Assembly: GCF_958450345.1 (NCBI RefSeq)
Contig: NC_088783.1
Span: 103,101,302-103,165,301, forward strand
Origin: Calliphora vicina
Lineage: Eukaryota > Arthropoda > Insecta > Diptera > Calliphoridae
DNA length: 64,000 bases
Direction of reading: 5' to 3'
Shown: positions 21,855 to 31,998 of the stretch, piece after piece
How positions within the stretch are numbered: position 1 is the stretch's first letter
Layout of the letters: each line of letters begins with the position of its first letter
The notes under the pieces: generated by a model
Databases searched by the model: none
What the model was told of the DNA's origin: nothing
The model's input: the letters and a program-made list of their open reading frames with translations, nothing else
Program-made: the position numbers and the translations under genes

Positions 21855-22105
21855 TTAATCATTCAAGCCAGATGGTAATACATTATTGACAACATCAACG
21901 CGATTAAGTCTTCGGTGCAGGACATGGTTTTCCGATTTTAAAGCTGACAATTTGGCAGTAACAGAAAAATCAATGTTGTTAATAAGTTTGCTGCATGATA
22001 TTATATCAGACTTCATTTCTTTAATGCATGTAGAAACTTAATTTTTAAAGTCACTCATTTCTTGTGCCATAATATCTTTAAAAGTTCACATTTCATCTTT
22101 AACAG
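21855..22105 (-). pseudogene. LINE ORF1 fragment, coiled-coil part
   Basis: On the minus strand, VKTVKDEM then MSDFKN, MKSDIISCSKLINNIDFS and SENHVLHRRLNRVDVV form a heptad-type coiled coil ending in the LNR motif seen in LINE ORF1 proteins with an N-terminal PHD-like finger. The matching N-terminal finger lies at 25375-25610 in the same orientation. The Penelope element in between therefore appears to split one ORF1. In-frame stops are present. Confidence 0.55.
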
Positions 22106-22119
22106 TTTTAACGAAATAT

Positions 22120-23682
22120 ATGCAAAATTTACATATCAAATTAAGTGAGATAATAGTAATTAAAAGAAAACTAAATGTACATTTTACAGACAAATATATG
22201 AAAGAATTTTTACAATATCAAAGAAGATTAGGCGCTTTACTCAATGAGAAGGTAAAAAAGATACACAAAAAGAAATTTAACTCTTTACTAGAATTACAAA
22301 AGAAAGAACTAGGAATTAAATTCAATGAGAAATGGTTTGTAAATAAGACAAATTTAGATATTCCGATAGATATACAATGGATTCTTTCACTAGGACAAAA
22401 ACACGCATTACCTGTTAGAAAAGAAGAGTTTCCAATTTTAAAGATGATAACTGACGGAGAGGATTTTATACAAACATTACAAGAAAAGGAAGAACAGGAA
22501 ATAGCTAGGACTAGGTTAACTACAGTTATTGATAATCATTTAAATAAAATGAAGTTGACAAATAGAGATATATTTATGATAAATAAAGTAGATGAAGCAA
22601 AAAGGTTCTTAAAAATAAATAAAAATATATTTATTTTAAAAGCAGATAAAGGTAACGCTACTGTAGCAATAAACAAACAAGATTATGACATACGAATTAA
22701 CAATATTGTAGGCGATACTACAAAATATAAATTAGTAAATAAAGATCCTACAAATAAAATACAGAAAACTAATAACGATATTGTAGAAGATCTTTATAAA
22801 CTTAAAATTATAACAAATATAGAAAGAAACAAACTTAAGACAAATGTTTCCACTGCTCCTAGGTTATATGGACTACCAAAAATCCACAAAGAAGACTTTC
22901 CTTTAAGACCGATTTGTTCTTTTATTAATTCCCCATCTTATGAACTATGTAAATATATTACGAACATTTTAAAAAAGATAACGGAAAATTCAAAATATAA
23001 TGTAAAAGACTCACTACAATTTAAAGAAAGAATAAAGAACCAATATATACAGGATCATGAAAAACTAATTTCATTTGATGTAGTATCATTATCCCCAAGT
23101 ATACCAGTTGACTTAGCAATAAATATAATAGAAGAAAAATGGAATATCATAGAAGAATACACTAAAATTGAAAAATTTCTGTTTTTACGCATACTTAAAT
23201 TTTGTATAGAAGACAATAGATATTTCCAATATAATAATAATGTTTATATACAACAGAAAGGACTTCCGATGGGATCTCCTGCCTCTCCAATTGTAGCAGA
23301 TATTATTATGGAGAAGTTACTAGACACCTGTATTGAAAAATTAAATATAAAACCAAAAATAATGACAAAGTATGTAGATGATTTGTTTTGTGTTATTTCT
23401 GAAAATGCAATTGACGATATGTTAATAACTTTAAATGATTTCAATCAATATATTAAATTTACAATAGAGAAAGAGTGTGATTCAAAACTTCCATATTTTG
23501 ATACCTTATTGATTTGGAAGAACAATAACTTAGTAATGGATTGGTATCAAAAACCTACGGCTTCTGGAAGAATCATTAACTACTATTCAAAACACAATAA
23601 ACAAATCATTATAAATAGAGTATTAACGATAAGTGACAAAGAATTTCACAAAAGGAATAAAGAAAAGATTAAAAATATATAA
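22120..23682 (+). CDS. Penelope-like reverse transcriptase, intact RT frame
   Basis: 520 aa. After an N-terminal region typical of Penelope-like elements (ELGIKFNEKWFVNKTNLDIP) come the RT blocks: ILKADKGNATVAINK, TAPRLYGLPKIHKEDFPLRP, LISFDVVSLSPSIP (first catalytic Asp), GLPMGSPASPIVADI, the palm YVDDLF (catalytic pair) and KLPYFDTLLIW. Penelope RTs are related to telomerase and are normally fused to a C-terminal GIY-YIG nuclease. Here a TAA at 23680 ends the frame before that domain. The first ATG may not be the native start. A second, degraded copy lies at 26990-27425. Confidence 0.88.
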   Translation: MQNLHIKLSEIIVIKRKLNVHFTDKYMKEFLQYQRRLGALLNEKVKKIHKKKFNSLLELQKKELGIKFNEKWFVNKTNLDIPIDIQWILSLGQKHALPVRKEEFPILKMITDGEDFIQTLQEKEEQEIARTRLTTVIDNHLNKMKLTNRDIFMINKVDEAKRFLKINKNIFILKADKGNATVAINKQDYDIRINNIVGDTTKYKLVNKDPTNKIQKTNNDIVEDLYKLKIITNIERNKLKTNVSTAPRLYGLPKIHKEDFPLRPICSFINSPSYELCKYITNILKKITENSKYNVKDSLQFKERIKNQYIQDHEKLISFDVVSLSPSIPVDLAINIIEEKWNIIEEYTKIEKFLFLRILKFCIEDNRYFQYNNNVYIQQKGLPMGSPASPIVADIIMEKLLDTCIEKLNIKPKIMTKYVDDLFCVISENAIDDMLITLNDFNQYIKFTIEKECDSKLPYFDTLLIWKNNNLVMDWYQKPTASGRIINYYSKHNKQIIINRVLTISDKEFHKRNKEKIKNI

Positions 23683-23997
23683 AATGATAATAATTTTCCA
23701 ATTCCTCTAATTAATAAATTAATAGGACAATACAAAGATAAAAATATTAATAATACAAATAACAGATTAGAGCCAAAAATTTACAAATCATTAACTTATG
23801 TACCAGAAATTTGAGAAAGATTAGAAAAATCAAAAATATTCGATACGAATAAATATAGAATGACATATAAAACGTATAATACATTAAATAAATTATTCAG
23901 TAGGACAAAAGATAAAATGCAAAAATGGGATATGTCGAATATAGTATACAAAATACCTTGTGATGGAAATGATACAGAAAATTGTAATAATGTTTAT

Positions 23998-24930
23998 CGT
24001 CACCTAAAATGCAAAATAACATAACATCACTTTTCATAAGTTTATAGGAGAATAGTGTTTATAAACCGGTTAACCGAATTGGCCTAATATATAAAATGAA
24101 TCTTTGAAATTATAAGAGATGTACATATTTGTTCTTTTACGTTTTAATGAATAACAATAAACTAAAATATTTAAATTATCAGGTAAAAAGTTAAAAAATA
24201 GCAAATATTTAAGATTTTTCTATAATTCTCTGGAATAAAGACCGAATCTCCTTCATTTGAGCTGATTTTTCTTTCTCCACTGCTAGCTTTTCTGCCTCCA
24301 AGTCCAAAAGTTGTTTCATTGTTTTGGCATCTGCCTCAGACTCCTTGTCCAAAAAATCTAAAATATCGCATCTCTTTCGTTTAGTTACAGTTCTTGAAGA
24401 AGTATCGGAAGTATCTGCGTTAAGCATCGTAGGGTTATCGGGCGTCAACGGGCCATCACTTAAGTCTTCCATTAACATTTGAAGGGAAGATTCGATTATA
24501 TCACCAGGCACTTGAACGCTACTGCGACTGCCGAACACTTCGTCCAAAATTTCGTAAAACTCCCAGTTTGTGGAACATTCACCTGATGTGTTATTTCGTT
24601 TTTTTATGCGTTTGTATGTTCCGATTATGTTTGTGAAACATCTTATAGTTTCATCTTTAGAAAAGGGAAAGGTGCTGTCAATATCACCATTAACATTAAC
24701 CATTAACGATTTATTAATTAATTGCTCAAAGCGTATACGTTATTATGTTGAAGAAAATCATATACCTACTTGATGATTCTTGATTTCTATTTTGGTTATA
24801 ACTTGGTTATTTTTGATAGTAAAAGTTTAAAATTTTGTACACATATGTAATATGATGTAGTGAATCGTAATCAATAATAAAATCAATTTCGAATTTTTTG
24901 ATGATACGTTGTTTTGCATTTTAGGTGACG
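23998..24930 (-). mobile_element. Harbinger-type non-autonomous element inserted in the Penelope nuclease
   Basis: 933 bp with terminal repeats CGTCACCTAAAATGCAAAA and their complement, flanked by TTAT on both sides (23994-23997, 24931-24934). PIF/Harbinger elements duplicate three bases (TWA), so TTA is the likely duplication. It carries one minus-strand frame of the Myb/SANT-like accessory protein class and no transposase. Confidence 0.75.
24209..24703 (-). CDS. Myb/SANT-like accessory protein of a Harbinger element, N-truncated
   Basis: 164 aa. The N-terminal third (FTNIIGTYKRIKKRNNTSGE, STNWEFYEILDEVFGSR) matches the second half of the Myb/SANT-like domain found in the second protein of PIF/Harbinger transposons, which brings the transposase to the nucleus and the ends. 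The middle is acidic and Ser/Thr rich with a basic KRKR segment. The C-terminus (LDLEAEKLAVEKEKSAQMKE) is a coiled coil. The first Myb helix is missing upstream of the available ATG, so the protein is truncated or starts upstream. No stops occur inside the called frame. Confidence 0.65.
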   Translation of the reverse strand: MVNVNGDIDSTFPFSKDETIRCFTNIIGTYKRIKKRNNTSGECSTNWEFYEILDEVFGSRSSVQVPGDIIESSLQMLMEDLSDGPLTPDNPTMLNADTSDTSSRTVTKRKRCDILDFLDKESEADAKTMKQLLDLEAEKLAVEKEKSAQMKEIRSLFQRIIEKS

Positions 24931-25175
24931 TTATGTAGGTGCAACATAAATCTGACCAAAAATACAGAGACAATAATTCACAAAAAACTGCATTATCTTC
25001 TCATTGTGCAAAATTTAATCACTATCCAAACTTTGAAAATGTTTAATCACACAGAAAAATAAACTATAAACGTCGTTATATGACAGAAATGTTACAAATA
25101 ATTAATATACCAAAAACACAGAGAAGCAGACACCGAAAATGTAGCTCAAAATTACAGACATTTAATACATAAGAA

Positions 25176-25374
25176 ATAACACAACTATTATAAATACAAT
25201 ATTTTTGTTTGTTATGTTATATTCATTTAAAAACTAATTTTAATATTTTTTGTTTGTATGTTTAAAATTTTCATATACATACATACTTTTCATACACATC
25301 GATGTAGCGAAATATTGAAATAAAAATTAAATATTTTTATAAAAAAGACTTCACGCTTAAATAATTATTATAAT
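25176..25374. other. AT-rich noncoding tail of the Penelope element
   Basis: No ORF or repeat supported. Confidence 0.3.
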
Positions 25375-25610
25375 AAAAGAAATTATCAAAGATTTTTTTA
25401 ATGCTCTAACATCCTTACGAAGCGTCTTCATCCTTAGAACATGCACTACATGTAAAACTGGTCGTTCTTTAAACAAGGCCATATGTTTATCTGAGATATT
25501 GGCGCACGGCAGATGATTCCAAAATTTGCATATTTTACATTGGATACACGACTGCGATTTTGAAATGGTATCCTGGCATAATCCAAATTTGTAAAATATA
25601 AATTTCACGT
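25375..25610 (-). pseudogene. LINE ORF1 fragment with PHD-like zinc finger
   Basis: On the minus strand, CIQCKICKFWNHLPCANIS resembles the Cys/His-rich PHD-type finger at the N-terminus of some CR1/jockey-type ORF1 proteins. It leads into a basic helix (KTLRKDVRALKKSL). The coiled-coil continuation is at 21855-22105, on the far side of the Penelope element. Upstream to about 25880 is AT-rich DNA with no clear coding. Confidence 0.5.
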
Positions 25611-25880
25611 GTCACGAACACTTTTGTATGTATATAGCAATTTGCTAATTAAATAAATAATAGTTTATGTGTAAAAACAGAATCGAAAACTAAATTTTAC
25701 CAAACAAAAATAATTCTACGACGAAGTAAATGATTTTTATTTAACAAAAATTGACAGCCGAGTTAAACACACTCTTTATTTAGGCATAGCGTTGCCAGAA
25801 TATAGTCCCGACATGTTTTCTTTTATAGAAAAAAATTTCTTTGCGACTATTCTGCCATAAAAATTATTTCTAGTGAATAT

Positions 25881-26127
25881 TGTTACGTTTTAACCTTTTC
25901 AAAAAGTTTGTTTATTTCCTTTAAATAAACCGGATACTTTTGATTGCAAATAAAAGTTTAAAAATTGTAACAACTCTTTATTTATTTAAAATGTACAACA
26001 ACAGAATTAAATAGTCACTCAATGTTTTTTTATACACGTTTATAAATTCGCAGAAATACAGACACACTTTATAATGTACACGAATTCACTTGAAAAACAC
26101 AGCACTCAGTTGATGTTTATTCGAAAA
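25881..26127 (-). repeat. Truncated LTR of the same LTR retrotransposon family
   Basis: Minus-strand copy of the 3' half of the LTR at 11469-11952 and 19685-20201. It starts (plus strand) TGTTACGTTTTAACC and runs to sequence matching GAATAAACATCA. It is more diverged than those two LTRs are from each other, so it is an older insertion. No internal region is attached. Confidence 0.8.
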
Positions 26128-26345
26128 ATCGATTTTTGGCCAGAAATATGAGTGATCACAGATCGTGCTGCTTTTGTTGATTAAACGCATATTGGCAAAG
26201 TTATTAGCGATTTTAGATATTTTGAGTTTTTATATAAAAAAATCGATTTTTGGAAATATGAGTGATCACAGATCGAGCTCCTTTTCTTGATTAAACGCTT
26301 ATTGGCCAAGTTATTATCGATTTAAGCTATTTATATAAGAAATCA
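26128..26345. repeat. Two tandem copies of a ~100-bp unit
   Basis: Both units begin AATCGATTTTTGG and contain ATATGAGTGATCACAGATCG, then TTGATTAAACGC, TATTGGC and AAGTTATTA. Positions are about 26126-26236 and 26241-26340. Function unknown. Confidence 0.75.
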
Positions 26346-26989
26346 AATTTTGGTCTGTTTAATTTTTTTTAAATTTCCAAAAAAAAATGTTTGTTTTTTA
26401 ATTTTTTTTTTGTGAAAAAAAATTACATATATAGAATCCACTAATAGAAAGCACTACATAAAACATAGTCGTAGCTTTCAATTATCTCATTCATTTTTAA
26501 AATTGACCAATGAGGTGTCCTACTTTGGGGACCACTGATCCCGCTCCTGGTGGACTCATGATGTCCATATTCAAAACTCGACTACACTTCCTCTTTGCGC
26601 ATGTGAAATTTCATTTAAATCGGACTAAGGGTTTAGAAGTTACAGATTTATTTCCCTCTTTTCCGGACGAAAAAAGTTTTGCAATAAAAAGGCCGGAAAA
26701 AATAGATTAATTAACAAAGCAAAGCCACACCATAAGAAGATGATGAATTATAATATTTTAAAAAATTGAAGAAATATTAAAGGTATAAAACCATTCAAGA
26801 CAAAATTATAAAATTTAAAGCAACAATAAACTGTTTAATCTGTTGTCAAAATAAAAGTATTCCAAAATTTATATAAAAAACTCTACTAAAAATATTCTTA
26901 ATATTTTTCATGATAATTCTGTTCAATCAATTCAAGAAACAATTTTGAGATATATTCAAGAGTTACAAAGTAAGATTTTTAATTTTCAA
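26346..26989. other. Noncoding; possible dispersed repeat at 26510-26700
   Basis: A T/A-rich start is followed by a more mixed-composition block (26510-26700). Its TGTGAAATTTCAT segment recurs near 29558, suggesting a dispersed repeat. No protein could be supported. Confidence 0.35.
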
Positions 26990-27425
26990 ATAAAAAAGAA
27001 GCAACAAAATTAATGTTTATCATAATTAATTTCACTAATGAGGAATTGAATACATTTTTAGAATATCAAGATAGAATAGCAGATACATTTAATGAGAAAA
27101 TTAAATGGTACATAAAAATATATAAATTTGAGTGACTATAAAATAAAATAAAGAGTTAGGAATTAAAGTTAATAAAAAATGGTTCGTTAACAAATCTGAT
27201 CTAAATATTCCGACAGACGTACAATGGATATTTTCTCTAGAACAAAAACATGTATTACCTATTGAAAAACAGCAGGTTGCCATAACTAAAATAATACCAG
27301 ATGGAGAAACTTTAGGAATAAAGAAGAATCAAAACTGAAGGCAATTATTGATAACCATACTAACAAGATGAGATTGTCTAATACAGATACATTTTCACTT
27401 GATACAAAAAATTATATATTTGGAA
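26990..27425 (+). pseudogene. Second Penelope-like relic, N-terminal part
   Basis: Broken frames correspond to the start of the intact Penelope protein at 22120: NFTNEELNTFLEYQDRIAD, KELGIKVNKKWFVNKSDLNIP, DVQWIFSLEQKHVLP and IIDNHTNKMRLSNTD. Frameshifts separate them, and the copy is cut off at about 27430 by an INE-like element. It shows the Penelope family inserted here more than once. Confidence 0.7.
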
Positions 27426-27433
27426 CATAACTA

Positions 27434-28008
27434 GAACCTTCGTGATAAGGGTATATATAAGTATGTCATTCCGTTTGTAATTTCCACAATACCATTTTCC
27501 GACCCTTTAAAGTATATATTAAGCCATGTCCGTTGTCTGTTGAAATCAATTTTCTGAAGACCCCAGATATCTTCGGGATCCAAATCTTCAATAATTCTGT
27601 CAGACATGCTTTCGAGAAGTTTGCTATTTAAAATCAGCAAAATTTTATTTTGACTGATTTTAAATACCTATTTTTGATCTATGTCTGGATTACTAAGTCA
27701 TTAATATAGACAATATGGATAACTAATGATAGATATTTCAAAGACCTTTGCAACGTAAGTTGGACCTACAATGGGTCAAAATCGGAAAAAATATTTTTTA
27801 AACCGATTTTTTTTTAATTTAAAAAAAAATTTTAAAATTTAAAAAAATAAATTTAATTTCAAATAACAATTCGAAAAAAAATGTTTCAAAAAAATTCAAA
27901 AAAACAACTGAAAAAAAGAAATAAATTTTGTTTACCTAAAAATATTTAAAATTTGTAATTTGAAGTATAATTTGGTGAAGGGTATATATATAGCTCTCTT
28001 ACTTGTTT
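27434..28008 (-). mobile_element. INE-1/DINE-like element, minus orientation
   Basis: Read on the minus strand it begins AAACAAGTAAGAGAGC, then ATATACCCTTCACC. It ends with the shared tail: GACAACGGACATGGCTTAA, ATATACTTTAAAGGGTCGG and TATATACCCTTATCACG. The stretch matching ATGTCTGACAGAATT and GATTTGGATCCCG is close to the copy at 51550-51620. The last bases of the 3' hairpin are missing. Non-coding. Confidence 0.7.
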
Positions 28009-28316
28009 TTAGATAAAATCATTTTTATTATATTTTTTATTGAAATATAAGTATTTAAAGTATCTTCTAAAATCTGTCTACAGTATGGACAAAGTATTGA
28101 CGATTTATTGGTTTTTGATTTTACTTCCATGATTTTTAAACAGCTGGAGCAAATTTTAAATTTCTTACATGGTATTAATAGAATATTCCTCGGTTTATCA
28201 ACGTAAATTACACACCTTAGGAACTCTGTCACCTGGTTGAGATTAATGACTTCTTCGTCTACTTCATTTTTGTTTTCTATTTGTTCTGCTACAAAATTTT
28301 TTTTATAATTCTATTG
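28009..28316 (-). pseudogene. RING-finger protein fragment, cut by an INE-like insertion
   Basis: On the minus strand a frame opens after a TAG near 28310 and reads into a RING-type zinc finger. It begins RCVIYVDKPRNILLIPC, continues with FKICSSCLKIM and ILCPYCRQILEDT, and has the C3HC4-like spacing, although the usual His position reads Lys-Phe. It ends SKNK at a TAA formed by the first bases of the INE-like element (AAACAAGTAAG). RING domains of this style are E3 ubiquitin ligase ends (neuralized, MUL1 and IAP types). Whether it came from a host gene or a TE cannot be decided. There is no upstream exon in view and no matching C-terminus. Confidence 0.5.
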
Positions 28317-28407
28317 TCGTTATTGATGATAAATTCGAATAATTCAATTTTTTTTTTTTGGGAAATACACTCAATAATTCCAATAATTGAATAAAGAGGA
28401 CAGAGTG

Positions 28408-28531
28408 CATAGAATAAACGCATAGAACGGAAGGAGAGAGTAAAATATTACTCTCTTTTCACACATACGGGTGATACAAAAACAAAATACATTTTTTTGG
28501 CTCTCAGTTACCTATCTAGTTGTTGTCTATG
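28408..28531. mobile_element. hAT-type MITE, CATAGA family copy 1
   Basis: 124 bp with terminal repeats beginning CATAGA and a second, inner CATAGA-AACGG motif. It is flanked by the perfect 8-bp duplication ACAGAGTG (28400-28407, 28532-28539). An 8-bp duplication is typical of hAT elements. Related copies are at 35673 and 47337. Confidence 0.8.
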
Positions 28532-28569
28532 ACAGAGTGATTAAAGTCCTCATATCTTATGACTTCTAG

Positions 28570-29460
28570 GAATTTTAGAAACTAACCATGCTTTTGAAGC
28601 ACTTGTCCTTACATTTCCACCATGGACATAAAATCCCAATTGTATTACATGAAAGCAAAATTATACGAGTTACAGAATCAAGTTTTACTTTTATTGAAAT
28701 ATCAAATATGTGAGAATGACAACCTAAAAAAAATAGAATCAGTCCATGATTTCTCCTAGCTCCCAAACAAATTTATTCCCGAAATATGGTACTATAAATG
28801 TATACAGAATTCAGAAAAAATTAGTTTCGTGCTAAAAGACCATAGCCCCCATATAAAATACATTTCCGAAAATCACTTAAATAAGCATAAATATCTTATA
28901 AATGTAGTTATCAAGTTGAAATTCGTCATAAATAATCCCCATATATACCAAAACCGATATATCGAATTCTATGAACATTGGCCCATAATTGATTATAGTT
29001 CCCATATAAGGACCACTTCCGGAAAACACATTAACCTGCATAAATATCTAGAAAATATCAATATCGAACCAAAACTTTACACAGATTCGTAACTCCCATA
29101 TAAGGCGCATTTCTGAAATTCAGTTCAGTACTCATAAATCTCTTATAAATACGTTAATAATGCTAAAATTCGACACGAGTAATACTCATATACACGATAC
29201 CGAATTTTATGAAGATTGGTGATGATTGGTCATAGTTTCAAAAAAACTTCAATATATATAAAAAATCACTGTACCAAATTTTATGATGATCGGATCCATA
29301 ATTGGTCATAGCCTCCACATAAGAACCACTTCCGGAAAACACATTACTCTACACAAATATCAAAAAAAATCTTTACTGACCAAAATTTAACACCGATCAG
29401 TAATTTGTATCCAAGAATCATATGTTTTTTGGAATTTTGGCGATTTTTTTTTAAATTTGA
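28570..29460 (-). repeat. INE-like ~150-bp monomer array, minus orientation
   Basis: On the minus strand, several units carry the block TATGGGGGCTATGGTC / GGGAGCTATGACCAATTATG with spacing near 150 bp (about 28850, 29000, 29100, 29310). This is the same monomer as in 51830-53200 and 10250-10560. The region from 28575 to 28800 corresponds to the element's non-monomer 3' part. The terminal hairpins are not clear, so this is a truncated copy. Confidence 0.6.
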
Positions 29461-29706
29461 GACCCGAGTTGACCAATTTTGAGGGGCAAGGAACTGGCGC
29501 CCATTAGCGCTAGGATGCTGAACAACTGTAAATCAACTCGAAAACACAGCGCCAATCATGTGAAATTTCATAACAATATTTCTAATAATTCCCGAGATAC
29601 CGAATTATTTAAAAAAAAACTAAACCATGTGCATGGCAAATTAATTTGATGGACAAATTTCTAAAATTCCGTTTTAGCTGGACAAATGAATTTTTTTTCG
29701 GACATA
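29461..29706. other. Noncoding spacer
   Basis: Mixed AT-rich DNA. The TGTGAAATTTCAT segment is shared with about 26606. Nothing else supported. Confidence 0.3.
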
Positions 29707-29808
29707 CACCCTTATTCTGTTTGGCGTCGTCGACACAACGTTGACAATATTGTCACGCAATTTGGCAAAATTGACTCAAAATTGACGACGCCAATTAAAA
29801 TAAGGGTG
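29707..29808. mobile_element. Short MITE (102 bp)
   Basis: Terminal repeats of CACCCTTATT then TTGGCGTCGTC, and the complement GACGACGCCAA then AATAAGGGTG. The middle is itself partly palindromic (TTGACAATATTGTCA). No ORF. Confidence 0.75.
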
Positions 29809-29819
29809 ATTAACTGCAT

Positions 29820-30745
29820 AAGAAATTGAGTATTGAATTAGTGCCGTCTTTGAATTCATCAAAGAATGTATGAATCAAAAATAAAAATAGCATTCATGTT
29901 AGAACTGTACAAGAATTTGTAATACATAATAATTCAGATTCTCAAGGAGTTATAATGCCGCTGGAATTCCAAATTAAAATGTTTTTTTTTTTAACAAATT
30001 TGTGAAAATTCCCCTCAAGTTAGTCTTCAAGAACTTTTAAATCTCACTGCTGAGAGACTAGTTGCGTTTCCAAAATATACTGGTGATATATCAGAAAAGA
30101 AATTAACAAATTTAACTTTGTTCTCAAAGGTGGGTTTTGATGGAACATACTTCCGGACATAGTTCTTACAAACATGCTTTCCATGGCTCTTGTACAAGTG
30201 ATTCCGCAGTTTGTATAACATCCATTGTACGTCATAACTATTTAGTGGAAATTAAATTGTTCCTCCACCGGATTTAGCATACCATTAAAAATTTAATATA
30301 TAAAAGAAACAACAATGGTTTCAAAACTAGAAAAAGAAAGAGTAGAAAATGATAAAAACATATCATAGATTCAATAGTTTTGGTTGGAGAAAATTCCACA
30401 CAAATTCATCACGAGTTACTATTAGTGATGATAGATGGAAAAGTGAGTAACGCAATTACTGGCACAAATTCTACACAGAAGTTTATTTATGTGGGATAAC
30501 AAGAGAGATGTTCAACTCAATTGACAGTATTCTTTGGATTTTGGGTTGTATATTCTGCATGGCTGAATTCGATTTTTTTTTAAATTCTTCTCCACTTATC
30601 ATATAAAATTCCTATTAAAAATGGCAAAAAAAGATCAGAGGAAGACAAATTGTTACTGAGACAAAATTACGTATCCAAAATGAAATCGGAAGAAGCTCAG
30701 AAAGCAAGAAACAAAGATTTTAAAAATTATATTTCTGCTAAGTTC
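29820..30745 (+). pseudogene. Transib (RAG1-like) transposase relic
   Basis: Plus-strand pieces in order. VSLQELLNLTAERLV leads to LTLFSKVGFDGT (about 30020-30145), where the Asp of GFDGT is the first catalytic residue of Transib/RAG1 enzymes. Then STQIHHELLLVMIDGKVSNAIT (about 30395-30455), whose MIDGK Asp is the second, and TQKFIYVG, where the zinc-binding YxCG motif is eroded. A LLHLSYKIPIKNGK-like helix comes last (about 30585). The third catalytic residue (Glu) is not seen; the copy stops near 30745. Frameshifts and stops are present. Transib is the transposase group from which the vertebrate RAG recombinase arose. Confidence 0.65.
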
Positions 30746-31014
30746 TAACCCATTTATCCTTCTCAGTCTCTAGGAAAAACCAAGCGTCGGAAGTCTTCAA
30801 AAATATTTTCTGACAGAAACAATAGAATAAAAAATTTGTTCAAGGACATAAAGGATCAAAGGATTATAGACCATAATCCATGGGCAGACCAACAATCTGT
30901 TGCTCTGTAAATTTACTTGGCATTTTTTTCGTACATGTCCAGCGGTCAGAACATGTACAAAAGATGCTAAAATAAGGGCCTATAAACATTAAAATATTGG
31001 CTATTACTCGGTAT
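30746..31014. other. Unassigned; short coding-like stretch
   Basis: A frame at about 30745-30910 reads a basic segment (KTKRRKSSKIFSDRNNRIK) that could be part of the neighbouring transposase relic or another TE protein. The remainder is noncoding. Confidence 0.3.
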
Positions 31015-31270
31015 TTATAAATTTATACCGTTTTTCCGGAAATCCTCTCATTAAACAATTTATAGTTGCTTCCGTTAAATTTTTTGATTGCCCACTTCCG
31101 CTTAAAATCGGACATGTCCTGGGCTACATTTCCTGTGTTAATTCTTTTTTTTACAAGAGCTTAATACCTTTCCACAGGCTGAAGTTCTGCACATTTGGGT
31201 GGATTTGCCTTCCACTTTTTTCTATAGTGGCATGATGCCAAATCGGGCCAGAAATATGAAGGCACTCTGT
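31015..31270 (-). pseudogene. DD37E-type mariner transposase relic
   Basis: On the minus strand, YFWPDLASCHY (second catalytic Asp) is followed by KANPPKCAELQPVERY (third, Glu) and a degraded C-terminus (DMSDFKRKWA, NERISGKTV). About fifteen residues between the two catalytic motifs are deleted. The closest relative in the window is the intact transposase at 49770-50777. Only the last ~80 residues remain. Confidence 0.7.
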
Positions 31271-31599
31271 GATGTTTTAAGATACATATGCAATTATAAG
31301 ATTACCGAGTGTCTTTTTCAATTGGAAATTTCTGATATACAATTGGAATTTTCTGAAATCTATATATGGGGAATTTCATGTCAAATGAACCAACTTTTAA
31401 AATCGATGTCTTCCGATCGGGATGATCAAGGTTAGACCTATTGGATAGTAATTCAGACAGAATTTATCAACAAGATCGGCTAAGAACTCTCTGAGTTCAA
31501 AATTTTACATTTTGGCCAAACATGTGTTTTTTTTTCTGATACATGTAACTTATTACCTTTTGTTAGCTATTTCTTCAACCTTTCAAAAAAAAAAATTTT
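31271..31599. other. Noncoding AT-rich stretch
   Basis: A T/A-rich region before the satellite-like units. A frame at 31199-31435 is not supported as a gene. Confidence 0.3.
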
Positions 31600-31998
31600 T
31601 AATATTTTTTTCCGAATTAGTGTGATGCGAGTGCGATATCTATCAAAATAAATTTTTTGTAACTCAAAACATACAAACAATTTTTGACTTTTTTTTGCAT
31701 AATCAAAAACTTTGTTGACTTTTTTAATATTTTTTGCTCAAAAGAAAGCTTGGGTCTTTTCCTTGAAGACCTTTTTGGTTGTTTAGTGGGATGCGAGTGG
31801 GATATCTACCAAAATAAATATTTTGTAACTCAAGATATAAAATTTTTGCCTTTTTTTACAAACTCTAACGTTTTTCCAAAATGGGACCCTTTTTAAATTT
31901 TTTTTTAACTCTAATTTTTTAATTTTTTTTTTGCTCAAAAAAAGCTTAGGTCTATTCCTTGAAAAGGTGGCATTGTAGTGAGATGCGAGCGGCATATA

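Larger units (their letters stand above)
23683..25171 (+). pseudogene. Penelope GIY-YIG endonuclease region, interrupted
   Basis: Continues the RT frame after the stop at 23680: NRLEPKIYKSLTYVPEI, a TGA near 23813, then WDMSNIVYKIPCDGNDTENC up to NNVY at about 23997. After the 933-bp insert it resumes with VGAT (24934) and, after a frameshift, KTALSSHCAKFNHYPNFENV and KRRYMTEMLQIINIPK, ending at TAA near 25171. The split motif pair YKIPC and YVG is the GIY-YIG catalytic signature of Penelope endonucleases, which nick target DNA. Confidence 0.75.
22106..25175 (+). mobile_element. Penelope-like element, split by a Harbinger-type insertion
   Basis: Contains an intact Penelope-type RT frame and, after a few stops, a GIY-YIG endonuclease end. 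The endonuclease is interrupted at 23998-24930 by another element. Removing that insert and one copy of TTAT restores the motif NVYVGAT. The element lies within a minus-strand LINE ORF1. Exact ends are not sharp, as usual for Penelope insertions. Confidence 0.8.
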
